NCBI GenBank assembly: GCA_900540345.1
Contig: UQFK01000001.1
Span: forward strand, 1 to 64,000
Direction of reading: 5' to 3'
Source: an uncultured Eggerthella sp.
GTDB lineage: Bacteria; Actinomycetota; Coriobacteriia; Coriobacteriales; Eggerthellaceae
Length of the DNA: 64,000 nt
The stretch's first letter is position 1; every line of letters starts with the position of its first letter. Position numbers and translations under genes: made by a program. Under the pieces are notes generated by a model. It made no database searches. It was not told where the DNA came from and saw nothing but the letters and a program-made list of their open reading frames with translations. Positions 44,100 to 53,243 of the stretch are shown one piece after another.

Positions 44100-44933
44100 G
44101 TGAATCTTGCATCGCGCTGGAACCAATTCTTCGATAGACCAGCTCCTAATATGATCTTGCGACTTATCGTCATGCTCATTGGTCTTGCATTCGTCGCTGC
44201 CTCAGTCGCGCTTACGCGTGCTTCGGGTCTTGGCACGTCGCCTATCTCATGCATACCTGCGGTGCTGAGCTTCGCAACCGTATGGAGCATAGGAGTATGG
44301 ACCTTCCTTTTCAATGTGCTGCTCATCCTTATTCAAGTAGCTATCCTACGCCGCAATTTTCAACCCATTCAATGGCTCCAGGTGGTCTTCGTCTTTGTAT
44401 TTTCAGCGATGATCGACCTTTTCGTCCCTGTCTGCAATTCCATCCCGATGCCAAATTATGGTTTTGAGTTCTTCTGTATGGCGCTCGGATGCTTCATGAC
44501 TGCTTTTGGTATATTCTTGCAGGTCAAAGCATCTATTCTTACACTCCCTGGCGAAGGTGTGGTGCTCGCTATTGCAAGTGCGACCAAGCTTCCCTTCCCC
44601 AAGCTAAAAGTTGCCTTTGATACATCCCAAACGGTAATCGGCGCAGCAATCTCCCTCTTCGTGATGGGCGGCTTGTTCGGCGTACGTGAAGGGACGATCA
44701 TCTCCGCGCTCTTTGTTGGCGTCATCATCGCTTTATTCAATAGGGTCCTTCCGATCTTCGACTTTCTCATCCCGCTCGAAGGTCACAAGACGCTCACTGC
44801 AGCGACCCTTGAAGCGCCTTCCGCATCCGCAAAAGAGCCGGTATCAACACCTGTAGCAGAAGAAGAACCTGTTCTTGTAGCTGAGTCCCTTGAGGCTTCC
44901 ACTGCCACGTCCTATTTGCTCGAGCGTGATTAA
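44100..44933 (+). CDS. YczE/YitT-like five-helix membrane protein
   Basis: The 277-residue protein has about five to six membrane segments, starting with LIVMLIGLAFVAASVALTRASGLGTSPISCIPAVLS, which resembles the YczE/DUF6198 family of Gram-positive membrane proteins of unknown function. The last 50 residues are a disordered Ala/Glu/Pro-rich tail (residues about 228-277) unlike the family. Translation starts at GTG (44100). The following amidase gene starts 32 nt downstream and may be co-transcribed. Confidence 0.6.
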   Translation: MNLASRWNQFFDRPAPNMILRLIVMLIGLAFVAASVALTRASGLGTSPISCIPAVLSFATVWSIGVWTFLFNVLLILIQVAILRRNFQPIQWLQVVFVFVFSAMIDLFVPVCNSIPMPNYGFEFFCMALGCFMTAFGIFLQVKASILTLPGEGVVLAIASATKLPFPKLKVAFDTSQTVIGAAISLFVMGGLFGVREGTIISALFVGVIIALFNRVLPIFDFLIPLEGHKTLTAATLEAPSASAKEPVSTPVAEEEPVLVAESLEASTATSYLLERD

Positions 44934-44965
44934 GAAACACGATCGCCCCGAAGAAAAGGTATCAC

Positions 44966-46837
44966 ATGAATCTAAAAACTCTCCGCAAGACCTTCCCTAT
45001 TGCGATCAGCCTCGCATTCATCTTGATGCTCTGCGTAAGTTTTACCTCTCTACCAGCGCATGCCGACAATGAAAGCACCTCTCAAGATCCCTCCATCAGC
45101 GAACCTGCAACAGGCAGCTGGGAGAAAACTTCTGCTGGATGGAAGTATCTCGTTGACGAGGATGCGATCACTGGTTTTGCGAAGATAAACAACAAGATCT
45201 ATTACCTTGATCCGAGCACTGCCATCATGAAAACTGGATGGCTCGAAACAGACGGTGCATGGTACTACTTCGAACAGTCGGGTACGATGGCTCAGGGCTG
45301 GAAGAAAGTGAAGAATAAGTGGTATTACCTTGACCCTTCAAACGGAAAGATGCAAACGGGCTGGAAGACCATCAAAAACGTCAAGTATTATCTCGACCCG
45401 GCCAACGGTGACATGAAGAGCGGTTGGTTCAAATCCGAAGGCGATTGGTACTATGCCAGCCAATCTGGAGCACTGAAGAGCGGTTGGGTCAAAACTGGTG
45501 GTAAATGGTACTACCTTGATCCTTCGAGCAACAAGATGGCTGTTGGCAAGCGTACGATCGGAAATGCAACATACTTCCTTACCGCATCAGGCGCAATGAA
45601 GACCGGTTGGAACCGGGAAGAAGGCACCTGGTATCACTACAAAAGCTCGGGTGCCATGACCACAGGATGGCTCAAGAGTAGTGGCAAATGGTACTACCTC
45701 GATCCCTCGAACGGTGCTATGAAAACTGGTAAGTACAACGTGGGCGCTTCTTGGTATATCTCAAACACCTCAGGCGCGATGTACGCAAACAAATGGGTAC
45801 AGCTCTCTGAGGGCTGGTATTATGCGACTTCGTCAGGTGCGCTCAAAACCGGTTGGCTTAAGAGTGGCGGTAAATGGTATTGGCTGCAAGCTGACAAGGA
45901 TGCTTTGATGCTCGCGAATGCGAAGGCAACCATCAACGGTGCGCTGTATTCCTTCACTTCAAGTGGGGCCATGCAAGCAGATTGTCAAATAAAGCTCGAT
46001 GGCAATGCATGCGGTTACGCATCTTCATCAGGCGCGATCACAACCATCGGCATCTTTGAGGGCGATAACGTCATCTTGAAAGATGCAAGCGGCAACACGC
46101 TCACAGGCTGGCAGAAATTCGGAGGAACCTGGTTCTACGCGGATGCAAATGGTGTCATGCAAACTGGCTGGCTCAAAGACAACGGCAAATGGTACTGGCT
46201 TGGTTCCGATGGTGCAATGGCTACCAATGCTTGGGTCGACGGCGGAAAGTATTATGTTGGCGCTAATGGCGTCTGGGTACAAGCCAATATCATTCAAGAC
46301 ATCCGCTCGCAATTCTCTCACGGCACAAAGACTGCCCAATATCAAAAGTACATCGTGATCCATGATACCGAAGGCGGCGGGACCCCGCAGAATGTCATCA
46401 ATGGCTGGGCAAGCAACGGAAAGCTCGTTGCAGCACACTTCGTGATCGGCAAGGACGGCACGATCGTGCAATGTGTTCCGCTCGACCAGATCGCGCATCA
46501 TGCTGGCTGGGGAACTGCAGGACATAATGTGAAATTCGGCGTAACCGATGAAAGTCGAGATGACAAACGAGGCACAGTCGGTAATTCATGGAGCAATGAT
46601 TACGGCATGAACAGCTACTCAGTTGGTATCGAGCTTGTCCATAACGGCAGTACGGGCGAAGCGTATCCAAAAGCCCAGCTTGAGGCACTCGATCAGCTGA
46701 TCGCCTACATCGACTCTTACTACGGATTCAAGAGTACGATCATCGATCATAAGATGTGGCGCATCGGCAATTCTGACACTTCTAAAGAATTCACGCAGTA
46801 TCTTGCCAACTATCGAGACCATCGCTCCTATAAATAG
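44966..46837 (+). CDS. Secreted N-acetylmuramoyl-L-alanine amidase with cell-wall-binding repeats
   Basis: The 623-residue protein starts with a signal peptide (about 1-33, hydrophobic ISLAFILMLCVSF and cleavage near AHA-DN). About eighteen cell-wall/choline-binding-type repeats of 20 residues follow (for example TGWLKSSGKWYYLDPSNGAM). The C-terminal amidase_2 domain begins near 445, with zinc ligands in YIVIHDTEGGG and IDHKMWRIGNSD and substrate residues AAHFVIGKDGTIVQC. It would cleave the peptide stem from muramic acid at the cell surface. Repeat counts of this type vary easily, and choline versus other ligand cannot be told from the sequence. A strong terminator follows. Confidence 0.93.
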   Translation: MNLKTLRKTFPIAISLAFILMLCVSFTSLPAHADNESTSQDPSISEPATGSWEKTSAGWKYLVDEDAITGFAKINNKIYYLDPSTAIMKTGWLETDGAWYYFEQSGTMAQGWKKVKNKWYYLDPSNGKMQTGWKTIKNVKYYLDPANGDMKSGWFKSEGDWYYASQSGALKSGWVKTGGKWYYLDPSSNKMAVGKRTIGNATYFLTASGAMKTGWNREEGTWYHYKSSGAMTTGWLKSSGKWYYLDPSNGAMKTGKYNVGASWYISNTSGAMYANKWVQLSEGWYYATSSGALKTGWLKSGGKWYWLQADKDALMLANAKATINGALYSFTSSGAMQADCQIKLDGNACGYASSSGAITTIGIFEGDNVILKDASGNTLTGWQKFGGTWFYADANGVMQTGWLKDNGKWYWLGSDGAMATNAWVDGGKYYVGANGVWVQANIIQDIRSQFSHGTKTAQYQKYIVIHDTEGGGTPQNVINGWASNGKLVAAHFVIGKDGTIVQCVPLDQIAHHAGWGTAGHNVKFGVTDESRDDKRGTVGNSWSNDYGMNSYSVGIELVHNGSTGEAYPKAQLEALDQLIAYIDSYYGFKSTIIDHKMWRIGNSDTSKEFTQYLANYRDHRSYK

Positions 46838-46851
46838 TACGAAAACGACTC

Positions 46852-46887
46852 AAAACCCCATCGGCGAATTCGTTGATGGGGTTTTAT
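46852..46887 (+). terminator. Rho-independent terminator after the amidase gene
   Basis: AAAACCCCATC (46852-46862) pairs with GATGGGGTTTT (46875-46885), an 11-bp stem ending in a T-run, 15 nt after the amidase stop. The A/T ends on both sides suggest it also serves the convergent protease gene. Confidence 0.9.
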
Positions 46888-46909
46888 AAGGCATTTTTAA
46901 GCCCTCGTT

Positions 46910-47401
46910 TTAAGCCTGTTTCGGCGTGAGTTTCGCACCTCTGCGATCAAGTTCAGCAACGACAGATTCCGTCAGAAACGGCAGCCGCTCAAAAACCTTC
47001 GGGGTGAGTCCTTCAGTTAGCTCTGCAGGAGACATATTCTCGATCTGCATACCATAGCAAATACCCTCGCACGAATGACCCAAAAGCTGTGCAGCATCAA
47101 AGAGATCAACGAGTTTTAATTCGTGAAGAGAAGCCATAGCTGAGGTAGTACGCGCGAGATCATCAGGCCGATAGCGAAACACCGTCCCAGCTTCTGCGCC
47201 TGTTCCATCAACAGCATCAACCGTGATGATCAGATCGTATTCATCAACCTTTGAAATGAGCTTCATGGTCATACATCCAAGATCATACAGGTCGACATTT
47301 TCAGGAATTTCATAGCGCTCAACTAGTTCATCATAAACAGCAGGCCCAATACCATCATCGAGCATCAAACGATTGCCTACGCAAAAGACCGCGATCTTCA
47401 T
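46910..47401 (-). CDS. Hydrogenase maturation protease (HyaD/HycI family)
   Basis: The 163-residue protein has the family N-terminus VFCVGNRLMLDDGIGPAVYDEL (Ni-sensing Asp/Glu-type residue), LYDLGCMT, DLIITVDAVDGTGAEAGTV and SLHELKLVDLF. Such endopeptidases remove the C-terminal peptide of the hydrogenase large subunit after Ni insertion. The large subunit encoded at 49117-50820 has a 20-residue extension after its final His, which this enzyme should cleave. It is in a separate unit behind a terminator and a small membrane protein gene. Confidence 0.88.
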   Translation of the reverse strand: MKIAVFCVGNRLMLDDGIGPAVYDELVERYEIPENVDLYDLGCMTMKLISKVDEYDLIITVDAVDGTGAEAGTVFRYRPDDLARTTSAMASLHELKLVDLFDAAQLLGHSCEGICYGMQIENMSPAELTEGLTPKVFERLPFLTESVVAELDRRGAKLTPKQA

Positions 47402-47424
47402 AGAGAACCCTTCCCCGCCAATGC

Positions 47425-47856
47425 CTAGGCAAGTGGCATACCAGGGCGAATGGCAAGGTTATAGAAGGTCGCAAGTGCGATCATCACTACAGCAAGGATA
47501 CCCATCGCAGCTGCCCAGACACGCTGACGCTTGATGTACCATTCCTTCGTCTTGCCCATGTTGATCGCGCGCTCGCACGCATAACCTTGCGAAACGCGCG
47601 CAAAGACGATCGTAACAACCGCGAGCAAAAGCGCGACCACGATTGAGAATACAACGCTTAAGGTAGTAGGATTCGTAAAAGCTTCGTAGAAGAGATTGTC
47701 TGCAAATAACCAGAGCGGATAATAGAGGATCGTGATCCAAATGCCGTTTGCAGGCCCCCAAATCGGAGGCATGAATAGGGCAGCAAGATTAATGGGAAGA
47801 AGACCTTTCATAAGCTCTTCACGATGCGCTTTTTCCTGCTTTTCTTCCTTTTTCAC
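47425..47856 (-). CDS. Small membrane protein, DUF2628-like
   Basis: The GTG at 47856 is taken as start because AGAGAGGT (47863-47870) lies 6 nt before it; it gives 143 residues. Longer readings extend into a low-complexity CT-rich region. The protein has a charged lead (KKEEKQEKAHREEL), then PINLAALFMPPIWGPANG (DUF2628-like), and three hydrophobic segments, with a conserved RAINMGKTKEWYIKRQ stretch in between. Function unknown. It lies 23 nt upstream of the hydrogenase protease and is likely co-transcribed with it. Confidence 0.6.
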   Translation of the reverse strand: MKKEEKQEKAHREELMKGLLPINLAALFMPPIWGPANGIWITILYYPLWLFADNLFYEAFTNPTTLSVVFSIVVALLLAVVTIVFARVSQGYACERAINMGKTKEWYIKRQRVWAAAMGILAVVMIALATFYNLAIRPGMPLA

Positions 47857-48067
47857 GAACAGCACCTCTCTGTCATTAGCTTCATTCACGGTATCTTTTA
47901 TCTCTCTCTGTCCCGCTCTATCTCTCCCTGTCTTGATGCATCGCTCTATAACATATTGTTTGATTCTCAATACATCTCTCGAGATTTCTCTCCTATGATA
48001 CAGGCAAAGCGATATGCACGTGATTCACTTTTCGTCCAACTAGCATCCTACGCACTAGTTTCGCGAT

Positions 48068-48236
48068 TTTTTGCTTGTGATTTGCGCTTGTATACACGCT
48101 GAACGGGATTCTGGGGAAAACAGCGAAATGCGACCTGGGGTTTTGTGAGCAGCTTTTGACTTCGGTCAGAATTTTACGGTTTTGAAAGCAGAATCAGGGC
48201 TATTTTGTACGTATAATCGACAATCTCTTGCAGTTT
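48068..48236. repeat. Diverged second copy (B) of the inverted-repeat element
   Basis: The left arm (48068-48097) matches the left arm of copy A (21225-21254) at 25 of 30 positions, sharing GATTTGCGCTTGTAT exactly. The right arm (48207-48236) matches the right arm of copy A (21355-21384) at 21 of 30, sharing AATCTCTTGCA. The distance between arms is similar (about 110 versus 100 bp). The two arms of copy B pair poorly with each other, so the element is decayed. The rest of 47857-48291 holds no recognisable gene. Confidence 0.6.
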
Positions 48237-48291
48237 TGACCGATTTTGTTGCAAAAAGCAAAGATCCGACCTTGCTCAACCCTATCACACG

Positions 48292-48328
48292 GTAATAAAA
48301 GAAAGGACTCGACGAATCGAGTCCTTTC
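48292..48328 (-). terminator. Terminator of the hydrogenase operon
   Basis: GAAAGGACTCGA (48301-48312) and TCGAGTCCTTTC (48317-48328) form a perfect 12-bp stem with a 4-nt loop. On the minus strand it is followed by a T-rich stretch (complement of 48292-48300). It lies about 96 nt after the cytochrome b stop. Confidence 0.88.
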
Positions 48329-48423
48329 AACAACCTTACGGTCATGCACTTCACGCTACCGTGTCACTAGGACAACACCTTGGAAGTGCGCCTGCCTTTA
48401 TCGGCCGGCTTAAGACGAACAGA

Positions 48424-49116
48424 CTAGTGCTCGCCTACGCTATGGTCTTCGCCAACAATGCAATGACGCTCTGGGTCATAAACCAAACCGCCATGCTCTT
48501 TGCCAGCAAGCATGTTCTTAGCATTTGCCGTACCCTCGATAAATACCAGATAGATATGGATCATCGAGAAGCAGATGAAGACAAACATGAGGAAGTAGTG
48601 GATGATGCGCATCGACATCATGCCGCCCACTGCTGCAGTACCTGCAGCGAAGAAATCCCAAGACGCGGTCGGGATCCAGAGGCAGAATCCAGTGTAGCCC
48701 ATGACAAAGATCAGCAGACAAACGAAGAGATAGGAGAGCTTCTGAGGCACGCCAAGCTTCGCTGACAGAGGATGATCCTTCTTGATGAACAAGTAGTACT
48801 TGATCCACGGAATGAGCTGGTGCTTGTTATCCGCCTGAGGAAGGTAGGTCTTGTAATCGCGAACCATGTTACGCGTACCGCCCGTAGGAGCAGAGTGGAA
48901 CATGAAAGCAAAGATGATACGCAAGATGCAGTTAACAACCAGTACCATACCGCAGAAGACATGAACGCCACGAGCAACGCCGGTCAGACCCGCCCAGAAA
49001 GGGAAATGGATCAAAAAGCCGGTCAAGATAAGAAGCGCCATGCAGCAGAGGTTCACCCAGTGAGTGACCTTCATAGGCAATGGATGGGCCTGCTTATAAT
49101 GTGCGAGGTGTGCCAT
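48424..49116 (-). CDS. Cytochrome b subunit of [NiFe] hydrogenase
   Basis: The 230-residue protein has four hydrophobic segments with paired histidines: MKVTHWVNLCCMALLILTGF, HVFCGMVLVVNCILRIIF, and IHYFLMFVFICFSMIHIYLVF, as in the HyaC/HydC cytochrome b561 family. It would take electrons from the small subunit to the quinone pool. Its ATG immediately follows the large-subunit stop codon (49117-49119). Without Hyp accessory genes here, maturation factors must be elsewhere. Confidence 0.92.
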   Translation of the reverse strand: MAHLAHYKQAHPLPMKVTHWVNLCCMALLILTGFLIHFPFWAGLTGVARGVHVFCGMVLVVNCILRIIFAFMFHSAPTGGTRNMVRDYKTYLPQADNKHQLIPWIKYYLFIKKDHPLSAKLGVPQKLSYLFVCLLIFVMGYTGFCLWIPTASWDFFAAGTAAVGGMMSMRIIHYFLMFVFICFSMIHIYLVFIEGTANAKNMLAGKEHGGLVYDPERHCIVGEDHSVGEH

Positions 49117-50820
49117 TTACCTCACCCCCCAAGGGCTTGTAACGGTTTCGAAGTGCTTGCCTGTTGCAGGTTCAGAAACATGAACAGCGCAAGCAGTACA
49201 CGGATCGTAGCTGTGAACAGTACGAAGCGCATTGATCGGAGCATCAACATTGTCGACTGGCGTACCGATAAGAGCCTGCTCCATAGGACCACGAACACCC
49301 TCTGCATTACGAGGAGCGATGTTCCAGGTAGTAGGAATGATGATCTGGTAACCAGTGATGCGACCGTTGTCGACATGCTCGGTGTGATAGAGAGCGCCAC
49401 GAGGTGCCTCCCAGAAGCCCGTACCAGAACCAGTGAGATGCTCAGGAGCGCGGAAGTATTCGCTGTCGCCTTCTTTGAGAGCAGCGATGAGCTCGTCGAC
49501 CCACTCGACCATGAGGTGAGCGATGTAGGAGCACTCGACCTGACGTGCAGCAACACGACCAAGCGTGGACTGGAGCTGTGGAAGCGTGAGGTTGAGGTCT
49601 GCCATGAGCTTGTCAAGCGAATTAACGATATACTGATTCTTCTCGCCACCACGCAGATAAGCTGCAAGAACGCGGGAGAACGGACCAGCTTCCATGCATT
49701 TGCCGTTGTAGCTTGGGCCCTTAGACCAGGTGTAACGGTCGTTGACCGTACCGATCATATGACCATTTTCCTCGTGCTCAGTGCCTGCAACATAGTACTC
49801 AGTGTACAGCGGGTCAGTAACACCTTCACGTGGGTTCAGGTCGGAATCACCGACATACCAGGAGTGGCCGACGTATTCCTTGATCGCAGCTTCATCGACA
49901 TCTTCAAGGGTAAGTCCACCATTGGTGTCGACAACACCAGATGGCATATAGCGATCTGCCATCTCAAAGTTAGGACGCTGGAAAACACCCCATGAGACAT
50001 AGCGACCGCAACCGCGACCGAAGCCAAGCGCCTCAGGATATGCAGCAGCGATGATCTTGGTGTCAGGAAGCATGGTGGAGTCGATCCAGTCGCGAAGTTC
50101 GCGCGTGATCGCATAGAGCTCGTCAAGCTTTTCCTCGGTCGGAACGAATGCGGTACCACCAGGAACAACAGTCATAACGTGCGGCATCTTACCGCCGATA
50201 AGACCACAGATCTCAGATGCCTTCGCCTGCATGTTGAGCGCCTCAAGATAGTGCGCGGTACAGATGAGGTCTGCTTCTGGATCGAGCTTGAATGCCTCAG
50301 GTGCAAGACCGTCGAGGAACCAACCACCACTGAAGATGGAGAGCTGACCATTGTTCGCGAACTTGGTGAGCGTAGACATGAGCGTCTTGAGGTCGGTATT
50401 GCAAGAAGTGCCTGCAGCCTCCATGAGGTCGTAAGCCTTGCCGACGTTAGCATTGAGCGCATTGAGCGGATTGACATAGTCGAGCGCTGCCAGCGTGTAG
50501 AGCCACAGGATATGGCTGTGGAGGAACTGGCCGCCTTCGATCAGGTTACGGATGATACGTGCCTGATTCGGGATGACAATGCCGTATGCTGCCTCAGCAG
50601 CGATAGAGGAAGCGTGGGTGTGGGAAACCGGGCAAACACCGCAGATACGCTGAACGATTTGTGCAGCGTCTTCAGGAGTACGATCCTGGACTACGAGTTC
50701 CATACCACGGAAGCAACCACCAGAGACCCAAGCGTCAGAAACAACGCCATTCTCGACTTCCATCTCGACGCGAAGGTGACCTTCGATACGAGTTACGGGA
50801 TCGATGATAGAACGTGCCAT
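49117..50820 (-). CDS. [NiFe] hydrogenase large subunit (group 1)
   Basis: The 567-residue catalytic subunit carries both Ni-binding motifs: RICGVCPVSHTHASS (N-terminal CxxC) and DPCTACAVH (C-terminal CxxC). After that His a 20-residue tail is present for proteolytic removal by a maturation protease. The start MARSIIDPVTRIEGHLRVE is typical. It oxidises H2 at the outer membrane face together with the small subunit. It follows the small-subunit gene by 2 nt. The match by eye is to respiratory uptake enzymes; the Coriobacteria-type subgroup is an inference from lineage and could be tested by phylogeny. Confidence 0.95.
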   Translation of the reverse strand: MARSIIDPVTRIEGHLRVEMEVENGVVSDAWVSGGCFRGMELVVQDRTPEDAAQIVQRICGVCPVSHTHASSIAAEAAYGIVIPNQARIIRNLIEGGQFLHSHILWLYTLAALDYVNPLNALNANVGKAYDLMEAAGTSCNTDLKTLMSTLTKFANNGQLSIFSGGWFLDGLAPEAFKLDPEADLICTAHYLEALNMQAKASEICGLIGGKMPHVMTVVPGGTAFVPTEEKLDELYAITRELRDWIDSTMLPDTKIIAAAYPEALGFGRGCGRYVSWGVFQRPNFEMADRYMPSGVVDTNGGLTLEDVDEAAIKEYVGHSWYVGDSDLNPREGVTDPLYTEYYVAGTEHEENGHMIGTVNDRYTWSKGPSYNGKCMEAGPFSRVLAAYLRGGEKNQYIVNSLDKLMADLNLTLPQLQSTLGRVAARQVECSYIAHLMVEWVDELIAALKEGDSEYFRAPEHLTGSGTGFWEAPRGALYHTEHVDNGRITGYQIIIPTTWNIAPRNAEGVRGPMEQALIGTPVDNVDAPINALRTVHSYDPCTACAVHVSEPATGKHFETVTSPWGVR

Positions 50821-50822
50821 TA

Positions 50823-52043
50823 TTAGTTGCCTCCCTTCGAGTTATCGTCGAGGGTGTAGATGCCGATCGATTCATTGGGGTGCTTCTTATCCCATTCGCG
50901 TTCTTTCTCGAATGGAGCACCGCCGTCGGTACGACCAGCCTTCTTCATGCCGAAACCATGAACGACGAGCGCTGCAGCGAGGATGCCCGTGACCGTCCAA
51001 GCGATGGCCTCAGGCTGAACGACAGCACCGCCGATGCGCAGATCGCGGAAGCGTGCACGGAACGGCGTGTTGGTCTCGACCCAGTTCTCGCCCGGGTTGT
51101 TCGGGTTAGCTACGCAGCAGCCAATGCAAGGACCGCCGGACTCGACGCACCAGGAACGACGACGGTTCCAGCGCACGATACCGCAGTTCGCCTTGACCTG
51201 AGGGCCACGGCAACCCATTGGATAGAGGCAATAGCCCATCTTCTCTTCCGGAGTGCCGAATGCGTAGACGAATTCGCCATTCTCGAAATGACCGCGACGC
51301 TGACAGTTGTCATGCACGGTCTGATTGAAGATGACCTTAGGCTTGTTCTCGTTGGTGAGCTCGGGAAGCTGGCCGACGAGCAAAACGTCGACGAGCACCG
51401 AAGTGACCCACTCAGGGTTTGCAGGACAGCCAGGGATGTTGATGACTGGCGTGTCGATGCCACGCTTGTCCAAGAGACCCTGAACACCAATAGCCTGAGC
51501 TGAGTTGGGATAAGCGGCCATCCAGCCACCATTCACCGCACAAGAACCGAGGGCAACGACTGCATTCGCGTTCTCTGCAGCATGTGCAAGGATGTCGGTG
51601 CCGACTTCGTTTGCGACACGAAGCGCCTGACCGTCCCAACCTTCCAATACCGCACCTTCGTAAATGAGGATGTAGTTGCCTGCTTCGATCGTCTGCTCTT
51701 TAGCTTCTTCCATGGACCAGCCTGCCGCTGCAGAAAGGGTCTCGCAATAGTTGAGCGAGATCATTTCAAGAACGATGTAAGCAGGATCAGGAGAATCACC
51801 TTGAGCGAAAGACTCAGTACAGCCAGTGCAGGATGCGCCCTCGATCCAGATCACAGGAAAGAGCTTGCCTTCTTCAGCACCAATGACCGAGTTCTCGATC
51901 GCAGCTGCAACACGAGGAGCAGCGAGTTCGGTAAGACCTGCTGCAACCGCGAGAGAGCCGCAAAGTTTCATGAAGCTACGACGAGAAACGCCACGCGCTT
52001 CAAGCTTAGCCAGAAACTCTGGTGAGATAGCCTCTGTTACCAT
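50823..52043 (-). CDS. [NiFe] hydrogenase small subunit with Tat signal
   Basis: The 406-residue Fe-S subunit starts at 52043, with AAGGAGG 7 nt upstream; a GTG 6 nt earlier would be too close. A twin-arginine signal (SRRSFMKLCG, about 20-30) is followed by a hydrophobic stretch. Cluster ligands are visible in GASCTGCTES, GSCAVNGGW, NIPGCPANP, CQRRGHFENG, GYCLYPMGCRGP and GPCIGCC. The Gly in CTGC and the Gly in AVNGG mean the extra cysteines of O2-tolerant proximal clusters are absent. A single C-terminal membrane helix (WTVTGILAAALVVHGFGM) anchors it. First gene of the operon. Confidence 0.95.
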   Translation of the reverse strand: MVTEAISPEFLAKLEARGVSRRSFMKLCGSLAVAAGLTELAAPRVAAAIENSVIGAEEGKLFPVIWIEGASCTGCTESFAQGDSPDPAYIVLEMISLNYCETLSAAAGWSMEEAKEQTIEAGNYILIYEGAVLEGWDGQALRVANEVGTDILAHAAENANAVVALGSCAVNGGWMAAYPNSAQAIGVQGLLDKRGIDTPVINIPGCPANPEWVTSVLVDVLLVGQLPELTNENKPKVIFNQTVHDNCQRRGHFENGEFVYAFGTPEEKMGYCLYPMGCRGPQVKANCGIVRWNRRRSWCVESGGPCIGCCVANPNNPGENWVETNTPFRARFRDLRIGGAVVQPEAIAWTVTGILAAALVVHGFGMKKAGRTDGGAPFEKEREWDKKHPNESIGIYTLDDNSKGGN

Positions 52044-52339
52044 GTGCACACCTCCTTAAGGGTGTCTTCTTCCAGTAAAACTTCTGAGTAGCATTTTCGT
52101 TCATTGCCAGCAAGAAACATGTGGTCCAAATCGGAAAACGTCGGTTATTCCCGCAAGTGGTAAGAAAGTGTTACCACGCTTTTTTGAAATAACACAATCC
52201 ATAGAAATACCGTAATCCTCACAAACCCTTCAAAAGTTCCGTTCCATTTGTCAGGCGAACGGTAGCAAAATGATGAAAGCCCATCGATTCGTTTACAATT
52301 ACCCCACAAGACAAACTAAGGAATTTGAAAAGAGCACCC
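52044..52339. promoter_or_regulatory. Divergent promoter region between hydrogenase operon and pheA
   Basis: This 296-bp gap serves two divergent units. It contains an inverted repeat GTGGTAA (52159-52165) / TTACCAC (52173-52179) with a 7-nt loop followed by six T's, which could be an operator or an attenuator-like hairpin towards pheA. A TACAAT (52294-52299) is a plausible -10 for pheA. No open frame of note was seen. Confidence 0.45.
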
Positions 52340-53188
52340 ATGGCCACCACATACAAGATCGCCTACCTAGGACCAGCCGGCACATACAGCGACGAAGCGA
52401 CTCATCGCTTCATGGATAAGCTCGGATTGGAAGATGCAGAGCTTATAGAGTGCGTCTCATTCACAGAGATCTTCGATAATGTTGAACGTGGCCGCTGCGA
52501 TTATGGCGTAGTTGCAACCGAGAATGCTCTCGAAGGCCCTGTTACCGCTTGTCTCGATAATTTCGCGACGCACGCCAACGTCGAGATCCTCGCAGAGACT
52601 GTGCTCGACATCCACCACTGTCTCGTGATCAACCCAGACGCAGAAGTAACTGACATCGAAACAATCGTCTCGCATCCGCAAGGGATTGGGCAATGTCGTC
52701 GCTATATCACTGAATACTTCCCTGGTCGCACGACTGCATCCGCTTCTTCGACCGCCTCAGGCGTACGCAAAGCGATGGGCGACAAAAGCATTGCAAGCAT
52801 TGCAAACAAGTTCGCTGCGGAGTTATATGGCGCAGTGGTTTATGAAGAGAATATTGAAGACCATTTTGGCAATCAAACCTCTTTTGCGCTGATCGCACGT
52901 CAAGGCATGCCTGAGGTCTTTCCTGAGAAACAACGCAAGACCTCTATTCTGCTTAGCTTGAAGCAGGACAAATCTGGTTCGCTTCTGATGATCCTCTCAG
53001 AATTCGCATACGCCGATATCAATCTGACGAAGATCCAATCACGCCCGACCAAACAGGCATTAGGCGACTACATGTTCTTCATTGATTTCGAAGGATCAAC
53101 AAGTGATGTGGATGTACAGACAGCGCTCAATTGCCTGCGACTAAAGCTTCATGAGGTCAAAGTCCTCGGTTCCTACCCTACCATTTAG
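52340..53188 (+). CDS. pheA: Prephenate dehydratase
   Basis: The 282-residue enzyme has the N-terminal YLGPAGTYSDEATHRF region, EN and GVVATENALEGPVTA, the catalytic-loop segment NQTSFALIARQ (Thr as in the TRF motif), and a C-terminal ACT domain (LLMILSEFAYADINLTKIQSRPTKQALGDYMFFIDFEG) that senses phenylalanine. It makes phenylpyruvate for Phe synthesis. The ATG at 52340 is preferred; a TTG 15 nt upstream is in frame. No chorismate mutase domain is attached. Confidence 0.92.
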   Translation: MATTYKIAYLGPAGTYSDEATHRFMDKLGLEDAELIECVSFTEIFDNVERGRCDYGVVATENALEGPVTACLDNFATHANVEILAETVLDIHHCLVINPDAEVTDIETIVSHPQGIGQCRRYITEYFPGRTTASASSTASGVRKAMGDKSIASIANKFAAELYGAVVYEENIEDHFGNQTSFALIARQGMPEVFPEKQRKTSILLSLKQDKSGSLLMILSEFAYADINLTKIQSRPTKQALGDYMFFIDFEGSTSDVDVQTALNCLRLKLHEVKVLGSYPTI

Positions 53189-53243
53189 CGCACCCTAACA
53201 CGGGATGCCGCGCAAATGCATCCCCGCTCGTTGGTGGTGGCGT

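Noticed and set aside
48772..49995. 407-residue frame on the plus strand over cytochrome b and hydrogenase large subunit genes
   Set aside because: The minus-strand hydrogenase genes have complete motifs, and the antisense frame has no recognisable domain.
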